Shown: piece by piece, positions 31,252 to 43,404 of the stretch
Position numbering within the stretch: the stretch's first letter is position 1
How the letters are laid out: the number at the start of each line of letters is the position of its first letter
Source: Haliclona indistincta
Taxonomy: Eukaryota; Porifera; Demospongiae; Haplosclerida; Chalinidae
Reading direction: 5' to 3'
DNA: 64,000 bases
NCBI GenBank assembly: GCA_964017065.1
Contig: OZ024785.1
Location: 11,053,086-11,117,085, forward strand
Notes under the pieces: generated by a model
What the model saw: only the letters and a program-made list of their open reading frames with translations
Database searches by the model: none
What the model was told of the DNA's origin: nothing
Position numbers and translations under genes: made by a program

Positions 31252-32175
31252 AGGTTCCCCAAGGCTCTGTGCTTGGTCCACTTTTATTCCTCATTTATAT
31301 CAATGATATTGCTGATGTCACCTTGACAAGTGGTTCTCTCATCCTGTATGCTGATGACATTCTCTTGTATAGATCTATTCATTCTCAGCACGACTTTAAC
31401 CTCCTACAACAGGATATTGATACTCTTCAGGCGTGGTGTTCTCAAAATGTCACGAAGTTCAATGTATCCAAGTGTAAATTCATGATAATTTCAAGGAAGC
31501 CCTCTCCTTTGCAGCCTTTGTCAGTTTTAAAGATAGATGACTCCCCTTTGGCTCAGGTTTCCAAGTTTAAATATCTTGGTGTTTGGCTATCAGAGAGACT
31601 AGACTGGTCAATTCATGTACAAGCAATTACCAAGTCAGCTGCTAGAACAGTGGGTATGCTCTACAGGAGGTTCTATAAACATGCTTCGTCAAGAACTCTT
31701 GTTAAAATGTACACAGTCACGGTGCGACCTTTGTTAGAGTATGCTGCACCAGTGTGGGATCCTTACCAACAGAGTTTGATAGCAGCTCTAGAGAGGGTTC
31801 AAAAGATGGCACTGAGGATGTGTGCTAAAAATTGGTCGGCAAATTATAAAGATCTCTTGTTGCAGTTTAACTTGCCATCTCTGAGGCAAAGACGGGCGCT
31901 TCTCAAGCTATCCTTCTTTTTTCAAATTCACAATGATAACTTTCATTATTTGGGCCCACCTGTGCATCCTTCTCCCATGGACCCTAGACTGAGAGGCTAT
32001 ATACCTGCTCGTATCGCTTGCTTGATACCAAATTGTACTAAAGCTTACAAGTAGTCATCTTTCCTTGACGCTGTTAAAAGGTGGAATGAATGACCTTCCT
32101 TTTGAGCTGCGCTCTCTTCAATCTCTATCTATTTTTAAGAAGGGCGTCCTCAATCACTGGAACAATTAATTTACT
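31252..32175 (+). pseudogene. 5'-truncated non-LTR retrotransposon, reverse transcriptase end
   Basis: The sequence starts abruptly inside the reverse transcriptase at VPQGSVLGPLLFLIYINDI. The catalytic YADD box follows (SLILYADDILLY), then KFKYLGVWLSERLDW and the thumb/C-terminal motifs (RPLLEYAAPVWDP, RVQKMALRM). The frame is intact to 32054; the last 40 codons (SFLDAVKRWN..., LQSLSIFKKGVLNHWNN) need two small shifts. It resembles the Jockey/CR1/L2-type group. The 5' truncation is normal for target-primed insertions. Confidence 0.92.
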
Positions 32176-32364
32176 GAATAATTGATTACCTTAATGGTTT
32201 GTATCCTTGTCTTAGCTTTGCTATTGATACGACCGTGTATTGTATGCAAAATTGTCATTAAAAAATAGGGTTTTTGTCTGAAAACAGGCTTAATTCATCG
32301 ATGCATTTCCTCAGAAAAGAGTGGCTCTGTAGCTCTAACTGAGGTAACTGACATCTAGGTGTTA

Positions 32365-33123
32365 CCAGAGAATATTAATACTACGTAGTATTAATAATCT
32401 CTGGTGTTAAGATGCAAGAATTGAAAAAGAAAACTAAAGCAGTCGAAAATGTGGTTTTGAGTGCGGAGAAAGTACTTCGTCTTCCTTTACCTGTTCTTTT
32501 CAGGTGTTCGCCCTTCGCACTGTACAGAATGTAATATGCTTACGTGATAGAGCACTCGGTGAGGCTAGCCGTTACTCATGCAAACCATAAAAGTAGAAGA
32601 TTACAACTATGACATTTACACACACTAACAGTCCAAGTAGCATAAAAAAACATAAAAATTTGTACCAAATACGTAGGCTTTGCATGGATATGTTCACAAA
32701 AACTGTACTAAAAACAGCTTGCTACGCCTCTAACTAACACAAAAAGCAATATTCAAAACTAGTAGAACACATCTCACAAAGCCATGGATGTGTTTACAAG
32801 CAGTTTTTTACATCATACTCGGCCGTATACCTTGTCTGAGATCCACCCTTGACCATACTGCAGACGAAGAACGTGACGAATTTAGAGTTACTTGGTAAAG
32901 CTACGCAGAAACGCCTCCTTTAGTTAAAAAAGGAAAGAACTATGAGTGTAAGAGTGGAAAAACTGTCAGTATAGCTGCACACTCTATTGTGTAAATTCTT
33001 TGCGTCATTTTCGAAACCATGGTCGAAACGCGAAACGCGCATGGGTACACATGGGTACACTCCGCTCAATACATTTTGATTGACAGTTTCTCATCCCGGT
33101 TACGTAGTATTAATAATCTCTGG
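32365..33123. mobile_element. MITE with 23-bp inverted ends, left end duplicated
   Basis: The left end 32365-32387 and right end 33101-33123 are inverted copies (CCAGAGAWTATTAATACTAC...). An additional inverted copy directly follows the left end, making a 40-bp palindrome at 32365-32404. The roughly 760-bp interior has no coding frame. Confidence 0.75.
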
Positions 33124-33158
33124 CTAGACCCTCAACGCTCAATGCTACTAATTAACTG

Positions 33159-33210
33159 CCTGAACTACTGACTCCTACCGTGAGGCGCACTTTCTCGCTG
33201 CTACTAACAG
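33159..33210. repeat. 52-bp minisatellite unit left of the CACTA insertion
   Basis: One complete unit (starts CCTGAACTACTGACTCC, ends GCTACTAACAG). It is identical to the first unit on the other side of the transposon. Its last three bases, CAG, are the target duplication. Confidence 0.9.
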
Positions 33211-33661
33211 CACTACTGGATAATTTTTTGGGAAAACCATTTGAAAGTTATATGAAAAACGTAGAAAATGTTGAAAAGTGTACGAAAAAATTGCACTATG
33301 AAAAGCTACCATATGTGAAAAGTGTTAAAAATCATTCAAATTGTATGTAAAAATTCATCTGATGGTTTTCAACCATCCAAAAGTTATGTAAATTTCATAT
33401 TTCATATGAAAATCATTTGAAAATTTATGCATACAATATTATATAAAATAGCTGTTCCATGAATGTTGTCAGTTAATGATTTGACTGAATCAGATTGTGA
33501 ATACTCCTGAATTGTCATGCACCAGTTGCTGCATCAAGAATACAGATTGAGTCTACCTAAGCTGGACAAGTGACTTGAACAATCCGGATCCATTAGCTCA
33601 TTCAATAATTTTATTAATATTATAATTTATTTGAGTTGCAAAATTAATTATTAATAATGAA

Positions 33662-36610
33662 TTATGACAAAAATGACAATATCCATAGTTCATTGCCATC
33701 TATAGCAGTTACAATTGGACCACATAACTCAGAGATGGGTATAATTGGATTATTAGTTGAATGATGTTGTGTGTCTACAAAAAGAATACCAGAATCCTCA
33801 TCCTTTTCAGGAGGAGAAAACCATTTCACAAATGCAAATACAGTACTATCTAACAATGCGTGAGTGAAAATGAAGTTAATTTGTCCAAACAAAAATGAAC
33901 TGTTCGCTTGTTTAATGTAAACATATGAAGATTTTTTATTCGATGTATCTGAAGACATGCTTGTCAATACTATTTTACGACCAAATGAATCATTGTATAT
34001 AAAGCGATCTAGTAAGTGTATCTCGGTAGAAATAGATCGCATTCCTTGTTCGATTGTTGTCAATGGAGGACCAGATGATGGTGTCCAATTCATTATGGTT
34101 GGGAATTGTCGTAGACGATGATAAACCTGGGCCTTCTTCCTCTCCTCTTCATAACGTTCGCACATCTTTTTATATGGAGGTGAAATATTTTGATAGCACT
34201 GTTTTAAATATTCTAGTTCAGCATCACTTAATATTTTGGTTAATTTTCTCAGTTTACTTTCTACTAAGTTTGGCTCAATTGGGTCAAGAATAGCAGTATT
34301 TGGAAGATGCCCTGCAATCTCCAAATAATGTGCCAAGTCATAGAGACGATATGTCTCAATGACGGTGGACTCAGGAAATCGCCGATTGTGCACACGTCTA
34401 ATAATCCATGAGTTGAAACGCTCAAATGGATACATCCAGTGTGTGTACACTGGACCAAACCTCCGAAGGTACATAGGCAAGTGATGCAACAAATGGAATA
34501 CCGATACATGCAAAGATACCGGAAAGTCACGTTCTAGGAGTGAAAGTGACTTGTGTACATCATACTCTAACACATCAATAGCAGCCATATCAATGACCTC
34601 TGCACACAGCGCTGCTAAAGTATCAAGAAAGAAGAATAGAGTTATTCGCTGTCTCTTGCCCAGTAAACCACGCAATGTATACTTAAGAATGCGTGTAGAG
34701 ACTAGCTCTTTGTACATGTGGGAATTCATCTTTCCTATTTTGCCTCCAAAAATTGGCTTTGGTGTCCATTCAACTGATAAAGGGACTTGCACTTGTTTTG
34801 CCCTTTGTGATGTTATCACTATTTCGGCTGGTTGCAATCTAAATGGTGCCGCAGGAAGAGCCGAACTCTCATCTGTGACCCAACTTTTTCTAAATCTACC
34901 TATATGCTCCTCGTGCTTACGAACCTTTTTCGAATCCTCCAATCCTGCCAGAAGCTTGACCAAATGCTCAACAACATTTTTAATCAGATGCATAGGCTCT
35001 GTTGGTGTGTTTAGGTACCTGTCATGATGTGGTAGCCTTTGTAAAGCATAATATGATCCTTTAAAACCAGTCCTCTTTGCAACAGATTTTGGATCGGTAG
35101 CCCTTTCATATCTTTTCTGTGCTTCGATGATATAATATTGATCTTTTACTTTAGGTGTGTGCCGCGGTTTTTTCTTGTTGGGAAATCCTGCCCTTTGCAG
35201 ACGCAAGTGATCGTTTGCCGGCAAAAAGTTGCGATGGTTGAGGTACACCATCTTAGATAGGTTGGACGAGTACTCTCCCCTGATTGTGCAGTAGCAGCAT
35301 CCTGCATAAGCCCCTGCACCTAATAGCAATATATAATACAATAATTATATGTAGTACAGTACAGTGTTGCATATTAAACTCACCATGGCAATGGAATAGT
35401 TTGTTTTGGCCTGGATAGTCTAAGATATGTAGCACAATGTTAGCTTTCAAAGAAAACTTTTCATTCTTGAACGCATCAAACAAAATTGTGCCATTTAATT
35501 CAAGCAATTCGTCTACTAATACATCCATGTACGGGTCAGTGTTCTTTGGTTCTGACCTACCAGGTATTATTCCTACTAATTGCAAATATCCAGGCAGACG
35601 CCGAAGGTGAGAAGGAAGATTAAGAATTGACACTACAATTGGCCACATACTGTAGCTAGTTTTTTCTTTAGAAAATGGATTTGTTCCATCAGCGCAAACA
35701 GCCAAGGAGAGACTGCGTGCATCGCCACCAAATTCTCCTCTGGGAGAATACCTTTTCTTCCAGACATCAGTCTGATGAATGTCTGCGACCATTTGTGTCG
35801 ATGTTTGAGATGTGTTGCTATGGCTTTGCAAAAGCTGTGATGTTTTTGCAGACCTGAAGAGACGGCGTATACGCGGACCTAAGGGAAGATACTTGAATGT
35901 TTTTCTGGGAACATTGCGACCTTCATAGTATCGAGGCTCTTCGCATACAGGGCATTCACTGCAATCTTTGTTTATCCCTCTAAATACTACACAGTCATTG
36001 ATGCAGCAATGATACACCTCCTCTGGTGCAAGAGCAGATTTGATGAGTTTAATGGCATTAGCATAGCTATTGGGCAAACGGTTTCCTGATGGTAGAATAA
36101 ATTGGTGCAAAAGAAACAGGAGACAACTGAGTGCTTCCTTACTCACTCCTAGGTAAGCTTCAAACCATGATAGTAGAATTGCCAAAGCAATTGAAACGGT
36201 TGCTTGGCTATCTGTGTACAATGGGTCAGACTTCATCCCAGGTAAATCCTCCAAGTCGATCATATCTGAATCACAACCAAGTTCATCATATGGATCATCA
36301 GGAGTATAATCCAAGTCGGATGAACTACATGTGGTGTTACTGGAAGCAGTAGAGCATGAATCGTCATCATCGCTTTGCTCTGAAAAAGGATCCAATATAG
36401 CTGCCTGTATGATAATATTGATCAAGATTAGAGATGCATTATTAACAATGCATGTACCTCTTCAATATCAATAGGTGATGGACAGCGTCGCTTCCTCAGA
36501 TTCACTGCTCCAATAGGATTTGTTGAAGGCTCAAAAGGATCCTGTATGTTGATGCCAGCAATTAGAATTTCACGCTCTGTGAAGGGATCCTCAATGGTGA
36601 TTTCTTCCAT
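33662..36610 (-). CDS. EnSpm/CACTA transposase (Tnp2/Transposase_21 with DUF4218)
   Basis: Exons 36610-36458, 36404-35384 and 35319-33662 join in phase (0, then 1) into 943 codons with no lesion. The N-terminus is acidic and repeats a DPF motif (IEDPFTERE, IQDPFEPST, ILDPFSEQS). A zinc-ribbon-like cluster (CCINDCVVFRG, CSECPVCEEPRYY) precedes the Transposase_21 core: SLAVCADGTNPFS (catalytic Asp), SMWPIVVSILNLPSHLR and GIIPGRSEPKN. GAGAYAGCCYCTIRGEY follows across intron 2. Next come LNTPTEPMHLIKNVVEHL and a DUF4218 domain (ERDFPVSLHVSVFHLLHHL, THWMYPFERFNSWI). It would bind and cut the element ends in the nucleus. The two introns are 53 and 64 nt. Confidence 0.92.
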
Positions 36611-37251
36611 TCCTTCAGTGCTGTAGCAGTGCTGTATAAAATGACAGCCTTTGGATGGTTGTATACATGTGTTATTAATAATGTTTAAATGAAAGTTACC
36701 TCAGAGACAAGTGCGTGATGTTACTACTGCAGGATAATATTATAGGACTTGGTAAAGTATGCAGGACAGTCTCTGAATATATTGCCAGTATACTAACTAG
36801 TGAGCCACTGGATAACTTGGCTGCAGGGTAGAGCTACGATCTGAGAGTCAGCGACTTGGCTGCAGGGTAGAGCTACGATCAGAGTGCGCGTACTTTGACT
36901 CCACTGACCTGATCTGAACTAGGTAGAGAGACGGCTTTGAGCCTGTGGACAGTGCTGCACTGGATTAATCCCGGCGGCGCCCAGGACAGTAAGTAATTGG
37001 TGCCTGAATGGGTGCAGTATTGAACTGACGCGTACGGGCCGACGGAACACTAGGCTTGCTGACAGAGATACGACCGTGACTGCATACACTGAAAAACTTG
37101 CAGTTTCATCACATTGGTTTTCACAGCTTGCAGGTTGCCGGTAAAATTAGACCGCAAATTCTCATGTCGGTTTTAGCAGCTTTTGTTTTACTTCCAGAAC
37201 ATTCACGTGTTTTTCACTGGTTCTACTGAGGCGCGGCTATCTCGGAGTATC
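36611..37251. promoter_or_regulatory. Divergent promoter region inside the CACTA element
   Basis: 640 bp between the two start codons, which face away from each other. It contains a direct duplication (CTTGGCTGCAGGGTAGAGCT at about 36817 and again at 36858) and inverted TTGCAG/CTGCAA-type pairs near 37097-37135. A shared promoter for transposase and accessory gene is inferred from the layout. Confidence 0.45.
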
Positions 37252-38783
37252 ATGGACCAAGCAACGAAGAGCGTAGTGCTGGAAATGTTCCAACAGTTCA
37301 TTTCTACTGTCAACGGGCCATCGTCATCACTAAGCTCGAGCTCAGCGCCGACCACGGCAAGCGATCTGCCAGTGCGATTGCCTCCGCGAGTCGGAGATCT
37401 AGACGCCGAAGACGGCCACGAGAGTGAAGGAAACAGCAGTATCCTCGATGCAGCACCATCACTAGCTACATATACTGCAGAGGACTATTTGTCTAAGAAA
37501 CACAGTCCCGCGAAGAAAATTTTTAAGGTATACATCATTGTCATGTGCTCACCATAGCCTAGGCTCATGCAGAGTCTTTATTTATTAATAGAATAGTGTA
37601 AAGAGGGCGGCACAGCAGTGTAGAGTCTGGGGTACTAAGACTCTGAAAGATGTAACTCCTGCTGAACTTTCTCATATACTCAAAGAGGTGTGACATGTCC
37701 AGTACAATTTTTTGGTGTGGTGCATAGCATTCCTTATGGTCTGCTGTTTATAGATCATTCGCAGATGTCCACCTTTGGCCTCAAAAAGTGAAGTTGATAT
37801 AGAGCAGCTAATAGCTGAAAAGTTGAGGCAAGCTAAATACTATCAGACACATGTAAGTTTATTATAGACAAAAAATTAATTTAATATGAAATTTTAACTA
37901 TCCTCCAAGACTAAGTCTAAGAATACTGCCGACACTAGTGGTGGCACTAGTGCAACTAGTTCTAAACATCATCCTGGTGTAAGTAAAATTACTTATTGTG
38001 AAAACCACAATAATAATAATAATACCAATAGAAAGTTCACAAAACAAGAAAAGGTAAGAGAAAGGAAAAAGAAAAGGCTCAGGCAGCAAAAGATGTCAAT
38101 GAGAAGGTAGCTATAATACAGAATGCTATACTTGTTCTAATTTTATGATCATGCAGGATGTCGCAGCACTTGGTGAACACTCTACACCTGCACATGGAGT
38201 AAAGGTAAAGCAATTATTGCAAATATGCTCTTTCCAATTTTATTCAGAATGAGCAATGTGTTGTGGCAAACAAGACGGTATAGAACAATTTTAGTGTATT
38301 ATCACTATTTTATTATTATTTTTATAGAAGGGATCAAGTCAATTTACAGCAGGGCAAGTTGTACTATAGCTATTGCGACATTGATATCATGCATGTTTCA
38401 TCATTTTGTTATTCTTCTTATTGACAGGGACAAAGTTTTGGTCACTGACAAGGGCAAGGACCAGTCCATGGGGACTTACCTATACATGGAGGATGGTAAT
38501 TTCTAATACATGTATTTTCAATTATTGATATTATATTCTGCAGACATTTATGCTAATATCAGACATCACAGGTTTTGTGATGCCTGTGATGAAGATGTGG
38601 AACTTCATGCTCCTTTTAAAGGACGGTCCGTGCTTAAGGATTTGAAGGTAATATGCATGCCAACAGTTATACTGACTTACAAGATTATTTCTACCGTAGG
38701 AAGATGATATCTTTCTGTGGAAAGTAGAGAAACTGAGACACGCCAAAAGAAAAGTAAAGCCAAACAAGCGCTATTCTAATTGA
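37252..38783 (+). CDS. Second gene of the CACTA element (TnpA-like role inferred)
   Basis: Eleven exons: 37252-37527, 37592-37687, 37754-37852, 37910-37978, 38032-38106, 38157-38204, 38248-38277, 38328-38353, 38428-38495, 38544-38647 and 38700-38783. All introns are 43-74 nt; intron 8 uses a GC donor (GG|GCAAGT), which is what keeps the frame. The product is 324 residues: a helix (VVLEMFQQFI), a serine-rich linker, NSVKRAAQQCRVWGTKTLKD, AELSHILKEIIRRCPPLAS, a lysine-rich stretch (KVHKTRKGKRKEKEKA), and a C-terminal part with FCDACDED and KVEKLRHAKRKVKPNK. I do not recognise a known domain. The position suggests a DNA-binding helper equivalent to TnpA of plant CACTA elements. Confidence 0.65.
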
Positions 38784-39076
38784 CTATAATACTGTACTGT
38801 TCTCTTGTCCATACTATACTTTACTGTTATCTCGATCTCTTGTCAATGAATTATTAATATTAATAATTTTAAATGTTTTGGATGAAATTTTACGAATACA
38901 CATCTATTCAGTTTTCATATAGTTTCCACACAGTATTTACATGAATTTCCAACATTTTTTGCTAGATTTTTGGATGCTTAATTCATATGATTTTCAGGTA
39001 CCATTTCAACACTTTTCACATAACATTTTCATATGATTTTCACATTGTTTTCATATACATTCATGCAGTAGTGCAG

Positions 39077-39338
39077 CCTGAACTACTGACTCCTACCGTG
39101 AGGCGCACTTTCTCGCTGCTACTAACAGCCTGAACTACTGACTCCTACCGTGACGCGCACTTTCTCGCTGCTACTAACTGCCTGAACTACTTACTCCTAC
39201 TGTGAGGCGCACTTTCTCGCTGCTACTAACTGCCTGAACTACTGACTCCTACCGTGAGGCGCTCTTTCTCGCTGCTACTAACTGCCTGAACTACTGACTC
39301 CTACCGTGAGGCGCCGTCTCTCGCTGCTAAGCTTACCA
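39077..39338. repeat. 52-bp minisatellite, five units
   Basis: Five consecutive units of the same 52-bp sequence as 33159-33210, with a few substitutions. The array degenerates to the right into CT-rich sequence, and one more diverged unit is readable at about 39509-39543. The CACTA element has split the array. Confidence 0.93.
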
Positions 39339-39415
39339 ACATGTGAGGCGCGCTCTCTCTCTCTGCTACCAACTACTGTGGGGCGCTCCCTCCCACCCTC
39401 CCTCCCTCTCCCTCC

Positions 39416-39505
<90 letters not shown>
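39339..39505. repeat. CT-rich microsatellite
   Basis: (CTCC)n followed by about 50 CT dinucleotides. The 80-90-codon ORFs reported in this stretch on both strands (SLSLSL and RERERE) are artefacts of the repeat. Confidence 0.95.
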
Positions 39506-39508
<3 letters not shown>

Positions 39509-39943
39509 GCTACCAACTGCCTGCACTACTGACTCCTATCGTGATCTTTTTTTGCTCATTGTTAGGTAGCCTCGTCCCCTGGTCAAATTGTTTAGGCCAC
39601 AGTTAATATTTTTATTGCCGCATTTACACTGGGCGTAATAACATGGGTCAGTGCAGCATAGGCTCCACCGCAGGCCATACCCCTCTCATTATTAGCAATT
39701 GGGGTTTGATGGCTTGGTTACACTCGCGAAAAAAATTGTCACCCCGAAAGACTTTTTGTATCTATGGTTACATAATGCCCCGCCCATTCTGATACCGTTG
39801 TTCATGCGTGATTACGTAAGCCTTCGTCGGTTCATTCTCGCTGGTTTGTTAGCATGCAAAGAGCATTCGAGTACTACTGAGACAAGCCACATCGTAGGTT
39901 TATGCAGCAGCAGTAGAACTGTGAGTGGCTTTGGTAAGCTTAT
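39506..39943. other. No gene seen
   Basis: Low-information sequence after the microsatellite; an 89-codon ORF at 39699-39968 has no motif. Confidence 0.35.
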
Positions 39944-40740
39944 GGTGACGGTTACCAGTTTGAGCTAATTAATATTCACAGAATATAGACGTCTGTAGCA
40001 GCAAAAGGAAGCATGCTATAACGTTGTGCAGACCATCATTCGATACGCCAAAGTCAGCTGTTCTCCGAAAGTAAAATATAGCAAGCAGCAGATTGAACGT
40101 GCCGTCTGGTAGCAGGCAAAACGAATGCGACTAAAACAGCATTTTATTGTGCCAAAATTCTCTCAAACGCTCGATGGCAGCTAGCGAAAGTAGTATCCAG
40201 TAGTGCTCCAGGACATCCTCGAGTGCCCGAGCCTGTTTACTCAGCTACTGATAAACATAGCGTGAGTTATGCAGTGAAATGTCCACAAGGACGCCACAAA
40301 TCATGGCAAGTTTAGACCTGTTGCCTGTAAGTCGTGCTATATTTATCAGTAGCCGACTACACAGGTTCGGCACTGACAAAAACACACGATCGAATGCCAA
40401 ACAGTTTGGCGTTCGATCATGTATCTAACGAACAATTGAGAGATATCGAAAAAGCATCCTTGAAGTCCTAGATCCTGGGGTGGTAAGCGTGCTCATGTAG
40501 CTGTAAGCTCTTCGTTTAGCATGCAACTCGATAAAAACTGCACAAACCTCCTCGCGATGGTCGGTCTTGTAGCTTCGCGATGGCGGGGAGCATAGGCTCG
40601 AAACTTACATTACTAAATCAGGACCTAGAGATAGCGCGAGTAAGACTGAGTGCAAAAAGCAGCCACCAAGTTCAGTCTTGTCGTAAAATAACAGTACCCA
40701 GTAAAATCATGAATATAATTAATTTTGGTATCCTGCCACC
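39944..40740. mobile_element. Diverged relative of the TTAA foldback element
   Basis: The right end (TCATGAATATAATTAATTTT then GGTATCCTGCCACC, followed by TTAA 40741-40744) closely matches the right end of the 8623-9311 element. The left end (GGTGACGGTTACCAG...) matches its other end less well. A central palindrome (GATCGAATGCCAAAC/GTTTGGCGTTCGATC) lies at about 40387-40418. The left target site has decayed. Confidence 0.55.
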
Positions 40741-40744
40741 TTAA

Positions 40745-42280
40745 GTATAAGAACAGTTACGTACTACACCAAGCAAAAATGTGCAATAGATTTTGCACGC
40801 TGTAACCTGCTCGCGGCCCCATGATTTTGTGGGATAGAGTTACCCAAGTGATTTCCAACTACGCACAATATAATTTTAAAGGCTCGTCTGCACTACAAAC
40901 TGGTTCAATGCACATTAGTTCAAGATTCGGATCAAAGTGCATCGGTCTGCTTACCGTGTGTCCGCACTAGATCGACTTGCTGGTGTGGATCGTGTCATGT
41001 GACGTAAGCAACACCTCTCAAAACAGAAAAAACTGGTATTGTCATGCACCAACACTAGTCTGGTGTGTTTTGCACCCTTTTTTCGCCCGAGCGCGAACCA
41101 GGGCTTTCTTTAGCACAGCAACTAGCATGTGTTTGAGACCACACCCTCATCCAGTTTTAATTTGCTTCGATGCACATAATGTGTGAGCATTGGTGTGAAT
41201 GCATGTAGATTCACTTTTGCAAAATCCACATGTGATGCTTACGGGATTAAACCTTAAAATTGTTGATGTTTGTAACACTGTATCTTTCCTCTGCGAAGCA
41301 TAAAGGCTCTCTGAATTGTTTCTATGACTAGATGAAGCAATTACTACTTGCTGATGATGCACAAAACAGCTTATTTTCGACAACAAACTTACGACTGTCT
41401 GTGGCAGTTGCACAAGTTCGGTCCACCTGTTCCAAGAAAATCCTTTAGATACAGCTAACAAGTACCAGCGTACATATTATGTCTGGTTTAAAAAGTAATA
41501 ATTGCACGCGCTTCGTGCTGGGCTACGTCACCAGCTACACCTCCCTTGGTGGGAAGAAGGAAAAATGTATGTGAAAGCCACAACCAAAGCAGAGGTATTC
41601 GCTTTTGTTCTGACAGAGCCGTTTTTAACACAATTGGTCCAATCATGCACACAGCAACTCGTAACCACGGTTAGGTCTGTATTGTACCGGACTCTTGCAC
41701 CACGAAGCGAAAAGCGGAAGTACTGTATTTCTTTTAAAGATTTGGCACCTCCTATTTTCCGGCACCTAGTCGCTGAAATGCATACTAAACCTCCAAATTT
41801 CGGCAAGTGCTTTGGTTCTTCATCGTAGTAAGCCAACAGCCCGACGTGAAAAGTCTTGTACTTCATAGAAAAGAGCTGCAGACTCGTTCTCGTTCAAAAT
41901 ACGTGCTCGTCGCCTTTCTAGAAGAAATACGGTAGTCTTTAAATTGTGGATGTTTAATACACTTGAGTAGCAGTGAATTTGATTGGTCAGCAACTAATTC
42001 AGCTTTTCTCTTCGTGGTCTCTGCAAAGTCCGGTAGAACTGACAGCTTGCACACAAAAATAATAGCGCAACTTACACGTGAATTACATACCGGTTGCATT
42101 AATACGTTAATAACTACTTTTGAAACCATGTATAGAGCACTTCGATCTTGGCAAAAACTGCGTGTCACTATGTGCTTTCGTTGTTGAGAAAACTGCCACA
42201 GACTGCTTTGCGTATTATCCTGCCATACTGTTATGTCCACAGCTATGCCGTATTGATTTAACCTCTCTCTCTCTTCTTAC
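40745..42280. other. No supported gene
   Basis: Several ORFs of 70-125 codons overlap on opposite strands (41502-41828 and 41528-41866; 41863-42240 and 41963-42187). None has a recognisable motif or splice structure. Confidence 0.4.
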
Positions 42281-42289
42281 AGGTGAATA

Positions 42290-43063
42290 CAATGAGTAAA
42301 CTATCCTCTGGTTCAAGCTATTCCCTCACACCAACCATTCCAAGCTGCATAGAGAGCGGCTGGTAACAACCACATTCGAGTATGACGATGCAGTTGAAAA
42401 CTAGCCAGCCTATACTCTTGAGGACCTATCTGGGACAGAAAGTGATTTAGCAGGCTGGCTGAACATGCAGATGAAACCTGCAAGTTTTGACATAGAAACT
42501 AATAAAGAAATTAGTCTTGTTGATATGGCTCCACTGGCTGTTACAACAAAGCAGCGACCTAATGTTGTTATAATTGTTCCATCTTCTAAAGGGAGAAAAT
42601 ATGTTCAAATTGAAATCCCACATTTGAGAAATCTTTCCCTTCTCAAGAATTCTATACTTTCAAATTACTTACAACAATTTCAACAATGGAAGCAAAGGAT
42701 AAGCTAAGAGATTTGATGAATGAACCTGTTTTAATTGATTTGGACAGGTGGATGCACATTGAGGCATCAGCCTTCGAGGCAAAGAAGTATGGCAAATCAG
42801 TTATGTATAGCATTCCTCGTGAAATTATAAATCGATATGATTGTACAGTAAGAAATCTTGATTGGCTCCAAGTCGGCCTACTGATATGTTCCCTTCTTGA
42901 TGAACGTGAGAAATTCAGGAAAGACTACCATGCTGATCTTCCAGTTCTCAATGGAGGTACATTTCTATATTCACTTGTTAGTCTGGGTGAATATGTACCT
43001 GATCAACATAAAACATGGGATCCAAGTCTGTTCACTTCTCTGGAATTCACTCGGCAATTGTAG
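42290..43063 (+). pseudogene. Decayed ORF of unknown family
   Basis: A frame running about 42290-42705 contains LSLLKNSILSNYLQQFQ and is followed, after a one-base shift, by MEAKDKLRDLMNEPVLIDLD to the TAG at 43061-43063. Two stops lie in the first 120 bases and a frameshift near 42690. Amino-acid composition is that of a real protein (RPNVVIIVPSSKGRKYVQIE). I do not recognise the family. The insertion at 43081-43404 follows the stop immediately. Confidence 0.35.
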
Positions 43064-43080
43064 CGTAGCCTTACATCGTA

Positions 43081-43404
43081 TTGTGTGTTATTAATTGGGG
43101 CGAGCCTGAGCGAGCCCCACACTGATTGGCACAATGACCCACACGGCGGGGAATGAATCTATCTGTCACGGGGTAGCGTTTATACATTATTGCTGTGGTG
43201 AAACTGGTCACAGTGACATAATAGAAACAGACTTATGTAATAAAATCTGGACTCACCACATAACCTGGTGCAAATAATAATTATAAGTCATACACAACTA
43301 TACACTAATGAGGCTAAATTGCATCAATGCTCAGGCTCGCCCCTGCCATTCCATGAATGTGCTAGTGTAAATAATCACATTTCAATGTTTCTGACCTATC
43401 AGAT
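43081..43404. mobile_element. Insertion flanked by a 20-bp direct repeat
   Basis: TAGCGTAGCCTTACATCGTA occurs at 43061-43080 and again, identically, at 43405-43424. The 324-bp insert has inverted subends (GGGGCGAGCCTGAGC near 43097, GCTCAGGCTCGCCCC near 43329) and no ORF. A 20-bp duplication is longer than most DNA transposons make and suggests a target-primed SINE-like event, but no poly-A tail is seen. Confidence 0.6.

Larger units (their letters stand above)
33211..39073. mobile_element. Complete EnSpm/CACTA transposon
   Basis: Starts CACTACTG at 33211 and ends with the inverted CAGTAGTG at 39073. It is flanked by the 3-bp direct repeat CAG (33208-33210 and 39074-39076), exactly the CACTA signature. 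Both subterminal regions (about 33225-33440 and 38880-39070) carry many scattered TTTCATATGA/TCATATGAAAA and AAAAGTG/CACTTTT motifs, as expected for accessory-protein binding. It encodes an intact spliced transposase on minus and a second multi-exon gene on plus, arranged divergently. At 5863 bp with both genes open it looks potentially autonomous. Confidence 0.93.

Noticed and set aside
39278..39606. ORFs encoding long SLSLSL or RERERE runs
   Set aside because: Pure translation of the CT/GA microsatellite.
41502..42240. Overlapping ORFs of 108-125 codons on both strands
   Set aside because: No domain on either strand; at most one could be real and nothing favours either.
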